Assembly (NCBI GenBank): GCA_002413305.1
Contig: DHWS01000113.1
Location: forward strand, 1-30,993
Source of the DNA: Actinobacteria bacterium UBA5176
GTDB taxonomy: Bacteria > Actinomycetota > UBA4738
Reading direction: 5' to 3'
DNA: 30,993 nucleotides
The translations under genes were made by a program, and so were the position numbers. The notes beneath the pieces were generated by a model. That model had not been told where the DNA came from and did not search any database. It saw only the letters and a list, made by a program, of their open reading frames with translations. Shown here piece by piece: positions 1 to 6,677 of this stretch; the first letter of the stretch is position 1; each line of letters opens with the position of its first letter.

Positions 1-14
1 ACCTCAACCCGTGA

Positions 15-1235
15 CCTGGACGGACTAGTCGCGTCGCCTTCGCGCTCGCGCGGACGAGGCTGATGACTGCGCGCTACCCGTTCTATCTCCTCGCAGATTC
101 GGAGCACGGCCAGCTGAAGGAAGGTGAACTGTCAGGGATCGCGCCTCCGTCGCCGCTCCCACGCACCGACAGTGACGTGAAGAAGGGCTTCGTCTACGAG
201 CGTGTGCCGCACGTGACGTTGAAGTCGATCGCGAACAACCTTGACATCCACGGGAGGATGAGTCGCGAGAACATCGATGCGGCGATCGCGAGGCACGCGG
301 AGACCGAGCTCCTCTACGACCGGCCGTACAAGGACCCGAAGGTGGTGAGGGTGAGCGGGCCGTTCACGGTCGAGAGCCTGTCGCCGCATCGCGTGCTCTC
401 GCCTGCCGGCGGGGACGTGCCCGATCCCGAGCCCATCCCCGACGCCGATGCCGGCAGATTCGTCGAGCACGTGCTGGACAACCTTCGGAAGGCCGGCGTG
501 CAGAACACCGTGAAGGATGAGCGCCTGCAGTTCGGCCGGCTCGAGCCTTGGCCTGGCGTCCACATCCAGGCCTCGGGCGACTACGTGGAGAACGACTCAA
601 TGCGCACGGTCGCAGTGTCCATTGGACCGGAGCACGGGACCGTCGACCGGCAGATCGTCGACGCCGCGGCGAAGGAGGCCGTTCGGTTCGCCGATCTCCT
701 GGTGGTATGCGGGTTCGCGTTCGACGCGTACGCCAGCGAGACCACGCACCTCGGCAACCTTACGATCCTGCAGGCGAAGATGAACCCCGACCTGCAGATG
801 CCGGACTTGCTCAAGAAGACCGGCGCCGGAAACCTGTTCATGGTCTTCGGCGAACCCGACATCGAGATCCGCACCGGCGAAGATGGAATGCTCACAGTCG
901 AGATCCGCGGGCTCGACGTGTACGATCCGACCACCGGAGTAGTGCGTAGCCACTCCACGCACGACATCGCATGCTGGTTCCTCGACACGAACTACAACGA
1001 GGAGAGCTTCTTCGTGCGCCACGCGTACTTCCTTGGAAGTGACGATCCGTACGACAAGCTGAAGAGGGTCTTGAGAGCCGATATCGATGAGGCGGCCTGG
1101 GCGAGCCTCTACAGCACGGTCAGTCGTCCCTTTCCAAAGCCGGCGACTGGCAAGATCGCAGTGAAGGTGATCAACCACTACGGTGACGAAGTCCTGAAGG
1201 TCTACGACGTCAACAACAGGAAGGGGAGTCCGTAA
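15..1235 (+). CDS. C-terminal part of a site-specific DNA adenine methyltransferase (COG2189/Mod-like), 5' truncated
   Basis: This is the C-terminal region of a large DNA adenine methyltransferase of the type III Mod-like/COG2189 kind, which normally modifies DNA in a restriction or phage-defence system. Recognised stretches are YLLADS just after the ATG at 63, KGFVYERVPHVTLKSIANN (residues 41-59 from that ATG), GPFTVESLSPHR (99-110) and MVFGEPDIEIR further on. The frame is open from 15, after a TGA at 12-14. Codons 24-62 encode TSRVAFALARTRL, which looks like the family's conserved DTSRVALALAR segment. The ATG at 63 is therefore probably internal. The N-terminal catalytic half (DPPY and SAM motifs) is missing, either because of a frameshift near position 20 or because the sequence starts here. 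The family call rests on remembered motif similarity. Activity of this piece alone is unlikely. Confidence 0.72.
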   Translation, partial: PGRTSRVAFALARTRLMTARYPFYLLADSEHGQLKEGELSGIAPPSPLPRTDSDVKKGFVYERVPHVTLKSIANNLDIHGRMSRENIDAAIARHAETELLYDRPYKDPKVVRVSGPFTVESLSPHRVLSPAGGDVPDPEPIPDADAGRFVEHVLDNLRKAGVQNTVKDERLQFGRLEPWPGVHIQASGDYVENDSMRTVAVSIGPEHGTVDRQIVDAAAKEAVRFADLLVVCGFAFDAYASETTHLGNLTILQAKMNPDLQMPDLLKKTGAGNLFMVFGEPDIEIRTGEDGMLTVEIRGLDVYDPTTGVVRSHSTHDIACWFLDTNYNEESFFVRHAYFLGSDDPYDKLKRVLRADIDEAAWASLYSTVSRPFPKPATGKIAVKVINHYGDEVLKVYDVNNRKGSP

Positions 1236-1777
1236 TGCGTCCAGTCGCTGCGTATGAGACAACTATCCTTGACAGAGAGAGCCGTCTGGCAGTCTCAGCA
1301 TTCGTCATCCCGCAACACACGGTGCCCGACACTTCGGTCCTCGATGACCCAGACCTCCTGATGGCGCCGTTGGGTCTCGACAACTTGGACGTCACTTTGA
1401 AGCCCGAGGGACTGGTACCCGCGTTGACGCTCATGCTGGCCGGGTTGGGCGCTGCGGACGCTGCGGGATACCTTAACCAGGACGTGCCTCTCCCCCAGCC
1501 CCCTGATCCTTCGACCGTCGAATTCGCTTCCTATCTCGCTTACTCGGATTCAATCCCGTGGGAGGAATCGCCACTCAGTGGCAAAGCTCTAGCGACCGTG
1601 ATGGTCGGATGCCTGGCCATGGGTTCGCGCGCTGTGGTCGCCGGACTCGGCGCGTTCTTGGTCGTCCTTGTTTGTTGTACGGCGGGCGTTATCGTTCTGG
1701 TGGCGGCAGGGGAGACCGCAACCGAGGCACTGACCGGGTTGCGAGCACGAATCCGCGCATTCTGGGAGCGGCCCTAA
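1235..1777 (+). CDS. Hypothetical protein with C-terminal membrane segment, coupled to the methyltransferase
   Basis: The ATG at 1235 overlaps the methyltransferase stop by one base and is preceded by AAGGGGAG at 1221-1228, so it is very probably translated in the same operon. The 180-residue product has a soluble, Pro/Asp-rich N-terminal ~115 residues of no recognised family. One or two hydrophobic segments follow at about residues 116-160 (ATVMVGCLAMG, then AFLVVLVCCTAGVIVLVAAG), and the basic tail would sit on the other side of the membrane. I do not recognise it. Modification systems of this kind are usually followed by a helicase or nuclease subunit, which is absent, so this may be an accessory protein or cargo of the island. 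The reading frame is confident; the function is unknown. Confidence 0.6.
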   Translation: MRPVAAYETTILDRESRLAVSAFVIPQHTVPDTSVLDDPDLLMAPLGLDNLDVTLKPEGLVPALTLMLAGLGAADAAGYLNQDVPLPQPPDPSTVEFASYLAYSDSIPWEESPLSGKALATVMVGCLAMGSRAVVAGLGAFLVVLVCCTAGVIVLVAAGETATEALTGLRARIRAFWERP

Positions 1778-1779
1778 AA

Positions 1780-1883
1780 AGGTACTTTCGGGACGGACCG
1801 GCCAACACCGATGCCTGTGGTACCGATTCAAGCCGCCCGCGGGCCTTCTCCCGACTGATGTCGGGCGGCAGTGTCCCGTACCT
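1780..1883 (-). other. Nested inverted repeats ending in a T-run on the minus strand (possible structured RNA or terminator)
   Basis: AGGTA (1780-1784) plus CGGGAC (1789-1794) pairs with GTCCCG (1873-1878) plus TACCT (1879-1883). Inside, GCCGCCCG (1832-1839) pairs with CGGGCGGC (1862-1869). Read on the minus strand, the outer stem closes into a run of T residues (complement of 1775-1780), as expected of a rho-independent terminator or small RNA. It lies just after the 180-residue gene. The same strand also carries a short open frame through this stretch, so an old coding remnant is an alternative. Confidence 0.35.
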
Positions 1884-2063
1884 CTGAGAAGCTTGTCGGC
1901 CAAAGACCACAGCGTTCGGCTCAGATCCCAACGTCCGAAGGGGAAGGAATGGCGCCGCTTGACCAGCGGTGGGGGGGTGTCAGGGGGCGGTTCAGGGTGT
2001 TGCCAGCGGTGTTCACCCCTGTGACGATCGCTATACCCCCCTCTGGGGTGCGGGACGGTGTCT

Positions 2064-2100
2064 TGGAGTGGATGAGGGGAATCGAACCCGCATCTCACGA
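2064..2100 (-). other. 3'-terminal tRNA remnant (T-arm, acceptor strand, encoded CCA)
   Basis: On the minus strand a T-arm (GCGGG, loop TTCGATT, CCCCT; one mismatch) runs into an acceptor half CATCCAC, a U discriminator and CCA at 2066-2064. A matching 5' acceptor GTGGATG is not found where a complete tRNA would begin, near 2140, so only the 3' part is present. Such fragments are left when integrative elements recombine into tRNA genes. The isoacceptor cannot be named. Confidence 0.5.
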
Positions 2101-2108
2101 CCCAGGGG

Positions 2109-2204
2109 TGTGGTCAAAAATGTCCGGCGAGGTCACGATCGCTCATGAGCATCGGCCGCCCGTGCTGGGGGGCTACGCAGGCCGGGTGTGGTCAAGAGTG
2201 TTCG
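2109..2204. repeat. Imperfect direct repeat, two 18-bp copies
   Basis: TGTGGTCAAAAATGTCCG at 2109-2126 recurs as TGTGGTCAAGAGTGTTCG at 2187-2204, with 15 of 18 bases identical. Both copies are preceded by GGG. They sit beside the tRNA remnant and resemble terminal sequences of insertion sequences, but no transposase gene is present. The surrounding 1778-2232 contains no convincing gene. Confidence 0.45.
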
Positions 2205-2232
2205 ACGGGGGGGCTGTCACCACCATACTGAT

Positions 2233-2937
2233 CTAAGGCTTCGATATCCCAGCTTCCGCCGCAATCATCTTCATGAAGCTGTCTAGGTGCCGAGTTGCCA
2301 GGGTTGCGCAGAGTTCGATGAGAGGTCGCAAGTCCATGAGTGATTGCCCTGGCCCAACCGGAAATCCCGTTCGCCGTTCGTGTGGCCGTCCCGGCTCCGT
2401 ACCCGCGTAGAGGGTCCGTTTGAGGCGGCTATGGACCATCGGATGCCGGGCATTGAGAACCGTGGCGTAGTCGGGATCTGTCGTGGCAGCGACGGCCCAG
2501 GCCCGTTCGGGCGAAGTGAGCAATGCAAGGCGCTGGACCGCCTTCGAGTACTTCGCGTCGAAATCCCGGAGCGAGTACTCGTTTCCGTCGTGTCGTGGTG
2601 GGCACCTGCGGCGCCCAAGTGTCCCGGCACAGAGATCCAGTGTCGTAATCGCCGAGGCAGCGGCCCACCGAACATGCGCGAGGTCGACGGCCTCGTGCGG
2701 ATACCCGTGGAGACGCCGCGGCCAGTGTCCGAACGTCTGGTCGTCGACATCCAGGAGGTAATCGAGGCCATCCGCTGCCCACATCGCCCACGTAACGAGG
2801 GCTCCGTCGGAAGCCCGGGGCCAGGCATTCGTGATGGTGGCGATCTCGTCGAAGGTGAGCGGCCACTCGTGTTTCGGCATTGCAATCCTGACACGGATGA
2901 GGCATTCGTTGCAACAACCCTCCACGTCGCTCATCAC
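2233..2937 (-). CDS. Hypothetical protein, possible HEPN-like domain
   Basis: This 234-residue soluble protein belongs to no family I can name with confidence. It is rich in Trp, Ala and charged residues and appears largely helical. Near the C-terminus RHPMVH (residues 164-169) fits the R-x4-H signature of HEPN nucleases and toxins, followed by a basic RLKR stretch. A CCNEC motif lies at residues 8-12. The longest start is GTG (2937-2935) followed at once by ATG (2934-2932). An ATG at 2880-2878 has a better spaced AGGA upstream, but it would drop the cysteines. It stands alone on this strand between two tRNA remnants, which suggests island cargo, perhaps a toxin or defence gene. The HEPN reading is inference from one short motif. 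Confidence 0.5.
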   Translation of the reverse strand: MMSDVEGCCNECLIRVRIAMPKHEWPLTFDEIATITNAWPRASDGALVTWAMWAADGLDYLLDVDDQTFGHWPRRLHGYPHEAVDLAHVRWAAASAITTLDLCAGTLGRRRCPPRHDGNEYSLRDFDAKYSKAVQRLALLTSPERAWAVAATTDPDYATVLNARHPMVHSRLKRTLYAGTEPGRPHERRTGFPVGPGQSLMDLRPLIELCATLATRHLDSFMKMIAAEAGISKP

Positions 2938-3073
2938 GAAGGCATACGAAGCCCATAGGTTCGCCCGGTCGCGACGGCTCGCGACCTCAAGACAAGGGGA
3001 CGACCCTCATTTCGGCGCCGGAGCAGCCGAGATTCAGAAAGATCAGGACGAGGAGTCAAAGGCGCGGAGGGAG

Positions 3074-3178
3074 ATGACTCCACTCCAAACGGACGCCGAG
3101 GCCGGACTTGAGCGGATCCGTTTCCTTCAAACGCTGCGCGAGAGACTCAAGGCCGAAAGCGAAGGGCCATCGCCCTAG
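3074..3178 (+). CDS. Possible small charged protein (34 aa)
   Basis: A short frame with amphipathic, helix-prone composition (LERIRFLQTLRERLKAE). A purine-rich GGAGGGAG lies immediately before the ATG, which is closer than an ideal ribosome site. The frame is open further upstream, where it is antisense to the neighbouring minus-strand gene. It could be a real small protein or the tail of a decayed gene. The 3179-3345 stretch after it shows nothing. Confidence 0.2.
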   Translation: MTPLQTDAEAGLERIRFLQTLRERLKAESEGPSP

Positions 3179-3348
3179 GGGGGACATAGCACAACCCCGT
3201 TGCCCCGGGGGGTCCCTGTTCCCCCAGATATTCCCCCGTCCCGGCCAGCGGCCGAGCGAGGCAGCCGCCACAACCCCCACTAGGTTGGCGAATCGCTGCA
3301 GGTCAGGACGCTGTAGGCGCTGGACGCCTCACGACGCAATGACGGGGT

Positions 3349-3409
3349 TTGGGTTGAGGGCCTAGTGGGCTTCATCGCCCGTGGGGGTTCAAATCCCCCC
3401 TCCGACACC
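3349..3409 (+). other. 3' half of a tRNA-Leu(GAG), attachment-site-like remnant
   Basis: From the anticodon arm onward a tRNA is well preserved: stem TTGGG/CCTAG (3349-3353/3361-3365), loop with anticodon GAG (3356-3358), a long variable arm GGGC-TTCATC-GCCC (3367-3380), a perfect T-arm GGGGG-TTCAAAT-CCCCC (3383-3399), acceptor strand CTCCGAC (3400-3406), then A-CC. The anticodon and class II variable arm indicate tRNA-Leu. No GTCGGAG 5' strand or D-arm exists upstream, so the 5' half is absent. Integrases commonly cross over in the anticodon loop, leaving exactly such a 3' half at one end of an integrated element. Confidence 0.65.
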
Positions 3410-3411
3410 GG

Positions 3412-3450
3412 CTCTGACCTGCATCTTCCCCTTCCCTGGCGAGGTCAGAG
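3412..3450. repeat. Inverted repeat next to the tRNA-Leu remnant
   Basis: CTCTGACCT (3412-3420) and AGGTCAGAG (3442-3450) form a perfect 9-bp stem with a 21-base loop. A third related copy, GCAGGTCAG, lies at 3298-3306 on the other side of the tRNA remnant. There is no T-run. It could be a tRNA terminator remnant or recombinase arm sites. Confidence 0.4.
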
Positions 3451-3565
3451 GGGAAGCGGGATATCGCTCGGTATGAGGCGGATGTGGTGGCGAGCCCGGG
3501 ACCGTTCCAGACGACCCCGACGCTCCAAGCTGCGGTAATGGGACTTGCAGAGCCACCGCGCATGA

Positions 3566-3712
3566 TGCGGTCCACCACAAAGTGCGCAGCTGCCGAAGCT
3601 GTCGGGTCAGGAGCGCGTCAGCGCGGAGGACGCGCTGAAGTTCCACGTTCTGCAACTAGACGGCGCGAAGGGCAACATCGAAGCGTGCGAGGCGGCGTTG
3701 GCGCAGCGCTAA
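3566..3712 (+). pseudogene. Possible remnant of a small phage gene upstream of the endolysin
   Basis: A 48-codon frame follows a TGA at 3563-3565. It has no plausible start codon, yet reads like protein (SGQERVSAEDALKFHVLQLD, then GAKGNIEACEAALAQR) and ends at a TAA (3710-3712). It lies in the same orientation as the endolysin. It may be the 3' end of a decayed phage lysis or structural gene. No family is recognised. Confidence 0.22.
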
Positions 3713-3749
3713 CAGGCCCCGGGGGATTACAGTTCTGCCGTCGGGCCAA

Positions 3750-3780
3750 GGGGGAGGGGGGAGAAAAGGGGGAGGGGGGA
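3750..3780 (+). repeat. G-rich tandem repeat with G-quadruplex potential
   Basis: A 13-base unit (five G, A, six G, A) occurs at 3750-3762 and again at 3768-3780, separated by GAAAA. Four G-runs of five or six bases in 31 bases satisfy the usual quadruplex pattern on the plus strand. It ends four bases before a small reading frame, so it could also act as a very strong purine-rich ribosome-binding region. Confidence 0.5.
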
Positions 3781-3784
3781 TCGG

Positions 3785-3850
3785 ATGAAACATCCCAACG
3801 CTGCGTTCATGCTCACCGGCAGTTGCATCGGCCACAGGAGGCTCACGTGA
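3785..3850 (+). CDS. Possible 21-aa leader peptide coupled to the endolysin
   Basis: ATG at 3785 follows a purine-rich tract. The frame stops at TGA 3848-3850, which overlaps the endolysin GTG (3847-3849) by the classic GTGA four-base arrangement. The endolysin ribosome-binding site lies within it. The 21-residue product (beginning MKHPNAAF) has no recognised function. The overlap suggests translational coupling, but the length is too short to be sure it is a gene. Confidence 0.3.
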   Translation: MKHPNAAFMLTGSCIGHRRLT

Positions 3851-4536
3851 CCATCTTGAAGTCCTGTGTCCACCGTCCCGTCGCCAAGATCGACGACGGG
3901 CCCCGCGACCAGCGGAAGGCCGTGGTGCTCCACACCGCAGTCTCCCGAGCGACCTCGTTGTTCGACTTCTGGCAGGGGGGCAGCGCGGGTAAGGGGATCG
4001 GGTCGCACATCTACATCGCAGAGGACGGCCATGCCGAGCAGTACCTCGATACATCTAGGGAGACCGGACATGCGTTCGCCGCGAATGCGTTCACCGTCGG
4101 CATCGAGACCTGGGACAATGCCGACCCAGATCACACTCCCTGGACCCAGGCCCAGCTGGACAAGATCATCGCCATCTGCCAGGAGCTCGGGGTGCCGGGC
4201 AAGGCACTCCTCGAGGGTCCCTCGGACGGGGTGGGCTTTCACCGGCAGTTTCCGTCGTGGAACGAGAACAAGCACTCCTGCCCCGGCGACCTCCGAGTCA
4301 ACCAAGTGAAAACCGTCATCATCCCGGCGCTACAAGGAGGAGACGTGACGCAGGACGAGTTCGACGAGATGCACGCGAAGTCCCACCGCGTCAGGGTGGA
4401 TCGACTGGCCGAGGTGGCCGACAGCGCCCTTGCCCTCTCGGACTGGGCGGAGGGAACGGAACCCGCAGACCCGGGCCGGAAGGCCATCGTGGACAAGCTG
4501 AAGGGTGCTCGGCGTGAGGGAGGCTCTCCAGGCTAG
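3847..4536 (+). CDS. Phage-type N-acetylmuramoyl-L-alanine amidase (endolysin)
   Basis: This enzyme should cleave the amide bond between N-acetylmuramate and L-alanine in peptidoglycan. The amidase_2/PGRP zinc ligands are visible as His29 (VVLHTAVS), His132 (VGFHRQF) and Cys145 (HSCPGDLR), in the T7-lysozyme-like arrangement. GIGSHIYIAEDG (residues 50-61) and VGIETWDN (84-91) also belong to this fold. The GTG start is set by a perfect AGGAGG at 3836-3841, five bases upstream, giving 229 residues. The frame is open further upstream, but that extension is not protein-like. Residues ~167-229 form a small charged tail that may bind the wall. There is no signal peptide. No holin or structural phage genes remain nearby, so this is probably a prophage relic. 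Confidence 0.82.
   Translation: MTILKSCVHRPVAKIDDGPRDQRKAVVLHTAVSRATSLFDFWQGGSAGKGIGSHIYIAEDGHAEQYLDTSRETGHAFAANAFTVGIETWDNADPDHTPWTQAQLDKIIAICQELGVPGKALLEGPSDGVGFHRQFPSWNENKHSCPGDLRVNQVKTVIIPALQGGDVTQDEFDEMHAKSHRVRVDRLAEVADSALALSDWAEGTEPADPGRKAIVDKLKGARREGGSPG
4334..4347 (+). promoter_or_regulatory. Internal ribosome-binding site and in-frame GTG within the endolysin
   Basis: AAGGAGG (4334-4340) precedes an in-frame GTG (4345-4347) at codon 167, exactly where the catalytic domain ends. Initiation here would yield a separate 63-residue C-terminal domain. Several phage endolysins are known to make such a second product that oligomerises with the full-length enzyme. That it happens here is inference. 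Confidence 0.45.
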
Positions 4537-5165
4537 CGGTAGGGGGTTGGGAACGAGCCTTCCCCATGGTTGCCCCCTCGGGCACTCAAGAATCCCCATC
4601 CCCAGGCACGGCAGGGAGTGAGCCCCTCTCTTCACATGGGGCGGATCGGACCCCCAGGGGGCATTCCCTTCTAGCCGAGCTGGGGAGCGCGAAGGCCCCC
4701 GGCCGGAGAGGGTCAGACCGGGGGCCTCGCTCAGGACGCCCCGATATGGGGTTATCCGGTGAGGGGGAAGGACCGGACTCCCGAGCTTCTGGCCCGCGAG
4801 GGCGGCTCGAATGGGAGCTGTCCGTCCCACATCATGCCACCGGCCCGTAAGCCCAATCCGCATTGCCGGACGGATGGGACTTCTGCCGCGACTTCTGCCG
4901 TCCGCCGCCTCCGAGACCTCACCCGACGTGCTCTCGCTTGACCTTCCCGCGGGCGATGCGGACGCCGTCCAGTCCGCATCGCTGCTCGGATCGCGGCTGG
5001 TGTTGGCTCCTGCGGTGAATCGAGGCAGAAACCGGGCTCGCTCCGTGGGTCTCGGCACGAGGGTCGTCGTGGACCGAGGTCGTGATCTCCCAACGAGCGG
5101 CGAGCGAGCCGAAACATTCCGCGGATCCGGATACCCTTGTCGGTTCCTCGACCTAAGGCGTGACG
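4537..5165. other. Intergenic stretch without a convincing gene
   Basis: Open frames on both strands here have Arg/Ser/Pro-rich, shadow-like composition. The only firm structure is the hairpin at 4693-4727. A frame at 4846-4941 (beginning MPPARKPNPHC) was considered as a small protein but lacks a ribosome-binding site. Confidence 0.4.
4693..4727 (+). terminator. Strong hairpin downstream of the endolysin
   Basis: GGCCCCCGG (4694-4702) pairs perfectly with CCGGGGGCC (4718-4726), extended by an A-T pair to 10 bp, around a 15-base loop. There is no T-run after it, as in many actinophage and actinobacterial terminators. It lies about 160 bases after the endolysin stop. Confidence 0.55.
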
Positions 5166-5594
5166 TCAAACCTGCGCGAGACTGTAGTCCCCGCTACCTG
5201 TGTAGTTGTGTCGTCCCTTGAGAGCGGGGCAGCTGCCCGTCGTGTGGCTTCCGTTGAAGAAGAACCCCTGACAGTGCATGCGCCATCGCCAGTTGCTTTG
5301 TTGCCCGGAGATCGCGGGCAGATGGAGACTGTAGTCTCCGCTGCCTTGCTTGGTATGTCCTCCCCCGGCGGGGCAATGTCCCTGCGTGGCGTTCCCCGCG
5401 AACCAAAGGCTTTCGCACTTGCTGCACCATCGCCAATCGCTCTGTTCGTTCGCGCCCGCGGACGTGTCGAGGCTGTAATCGCCACTCCCGCTCTGGATAT
5501 GCGACCCGCCGGCTGGACAGACCCCTTGGGTGGAATGACCCGCGAACCAGAGGCTCTGGCAGTTATTACACCAACGCCAGTTGCTCTGCGGCAT
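5166..5594 (-). CDS. Triple-repeat Trp/Cys protein of unknown function
   Basis: The 142-residue protein consists almost entirely of three tandem ~48-residue repeats (about residues 3-50, 51-98 and 99-142). Each has the pattern QS[ND]WRW, a CxxC pair, a short aromatic stretch (SLWFAG), CPAGG or CPA, and GSGDYSL. In repeat 3 the first Cys is replaced (WRWRMHC) and LWFAG becomes FFFNG. Similar repeats occur, as far as I recall, in proteins of soil bacteria without assigned function. The four-Cys/His layout suggests zinc binding or disulfides, and the aromatic residues suggest sugar binding. The ATG at 5594 has an excellent AGGGAGGA at 5602-5609. No signal peptide is evident, so the location is unclear. 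It lies isolated inside the mobile island. Confidence 0.7.
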   Translation of the reverse strand: MPQSNWRWCNNCQSLWFAGHSTQGVCPAGGSHIQSGSGDYSLDTSAGANEQSDWRWCSKCESLWFAGNATQGHCPAGGGHTKQGSGDYSLHLPAISGQQSNWRWRMHCQGFFFNGSHTTGSCPALKGRHNYTGSGDYSLAQV

Positions 5595-6033
5595 ATCCGT
5601 TCCTCCCTCCTATGACGCCTCCTCTTGGCCGAACACTAGACCCGGGAGAAGCGGGGAAAGTAGTCGCGGCCAAAGGACTGTCAGACGTCGGTCGAACAGA
5701 GGAGCAGTTCACGGCGAGCCGCCCTCGGGAGCCGGCGAAGGGACTTTCGAATGCGTCGCTCGGAGGGCTCCCTGCTGCCTGGACACCATCCTGCTCAATG
5801 GGTGAAGGGGAGGGCCCTCAGTCTTAAGCCGAAGGAACGCATCGCGACCCTTGATTGCGAGCACCAACCCGACCAACTCCCAGTTGACTTTGCACTTCGC
5901 TCGTTCCCTGGGCATCATGCAGCAGTTCGTTGGATCTCCCACCGGCTCGGATTCCAGCCGAACTTCAGGAGCCAGACGGTGCCGGTGGGGTGCCAGGGGC
6001 ACCGCTCAGACCGGAGAGCGTGCCGGACGTTCG
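5595..6033. other. Intergenic stretch without a convincing gene
   Basis: This should hold the promoter of the minus-strand repeat protein. Short open frames on both strands have no ribosome-binding sites and no recognisable domains. No repeats were seen here apart from the terminal inverted repeat that begins at 6034. Confidence 0.4.
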
Positions 6034-6051
6034 GTGGTGTCTCAGCTTGAC
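6034..6051 (+). repeat. Left terminal inverted repeat
   Basis: GTGGTGTCTCAGCTTGAC. It overlaps the stop codon of the acetyltransferase (6042-6044), so the end of the gene is part of the repeat. Confidence 0.6.
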
Positions 6052-6641
6052 GTTGGGACACCGGGCCGATCCACCCAGTCGGGTTTGACGACCGCATAGA
6101 GGGCACCATCGGGCCGGGTGCCATCGCTGAGTGTGCCGAACGCCCGCAAGATCCCTTCCAGGCGAAATCCTAGCTGTTCGAGCAGGATGCGCATCGGAGT
6201 ATTGGCAGCTTCCGTGGTGGCCTGGACCCGATCGGCTCCCCCTGCCGCGAAGAGCCACGTGGTGAGCAGCTCGACGGCTTCCCTCCCGTATCGCTTGCCG
6301 CGATCTCGCTGGCGGTACAGGACGACGCCGATCTCGAACACGCCCGGCGGCAACGTCTGCTTCGGTCTGGTCCGAGCTTGAATCTGGCCGATGAGCCGCC
6401 CCTTACGGTCGATCGCCAGGTCGAGGCATCCGCGCCACAATATCCCGGAGCGATCCAATCCTCGCCGGAATCGCTCGGAGGGTTGCGGCCCACGATCCTC
6501 CGACCTCAACCGCGGGTGTGCCGATTCATCCTGAAGGGCAAGCCCTCGCCAGGCGGCATCGACTTCCTCCGGTCGGAACGCTCGTAGCTGGATCAGGCGT
6601 GCCCGGAGTTCGATTGTCGCTCGCGTCTCAGGACGGGGCAT
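6042..6641 (-). CDS. GNAT-family N-acetyltransferase (RimJ/RimL type)
   Basis: The 199-residue protein should transfer an acetyl group from acetyl-CoA to an amine, possibly a protein N-terminus or a small molecule; the substrate is not predictable. RimJ/RimL-like features are IQLRAFRPEEVD near residue 17, a central strand FEIGVVLY, the acetyl-CoA loop QRDRGKRYGREAVELL (near residue 110) and the late motif ANTPMRILLEQLGFRLEGILR-like stretch in which N, L, GF and EG are conserved. It is the only gene between the two inverted repeats at 6034-6051 and 6678-6695. Its last codons lie in the left repeat, suggesting that gene and repeats moved together. The start is ATG at 6641-6639, only 37 bases inside the right repeat. 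Confidence 0.75.
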   Translation of the reverse strand: MPRPETRATIELRARLIQLRAFRPEEVDAAWRGLALQDESAHPRLRSEDRGPQPSERFRRGLDRSGILWRGCLDLAIDRKGRLIGQIQARTRPKQTLPPGVFEIGVVLYRQRDRGKRYGREAVELLTTWLFAAGGADRVQATTEAANTPMRILLEQLGFRLEGILRAFGTLSDGTRPDGALYAVVKPDWVDRPGVPTSS

Positions 6642-6677
6642 CGGCCACTCAATCTAGCCGTCGCTGACCACCTACGG

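Noticed and set aside
3300..3409. A complete tRNA ending at 3409
   Set aside because: No GTCGGAG 5' acceptor strand or D-arm is present. Only the 3' half can be folded.
3484..3846. The N-terminal extension of the endolysin frame
   Set aside because: It passes through the G-rich tract giving Gly/Glu repeats. A perfect ribosome-binding site marks the GTG at 3847 as the start.
4330..5169. A 279-codon minus-strand frame
   Set aside because: Composition is Arg/Ser/Pro-rich without domains, it overlaps the endolysin antisense, and it has no ribosome-binding site.
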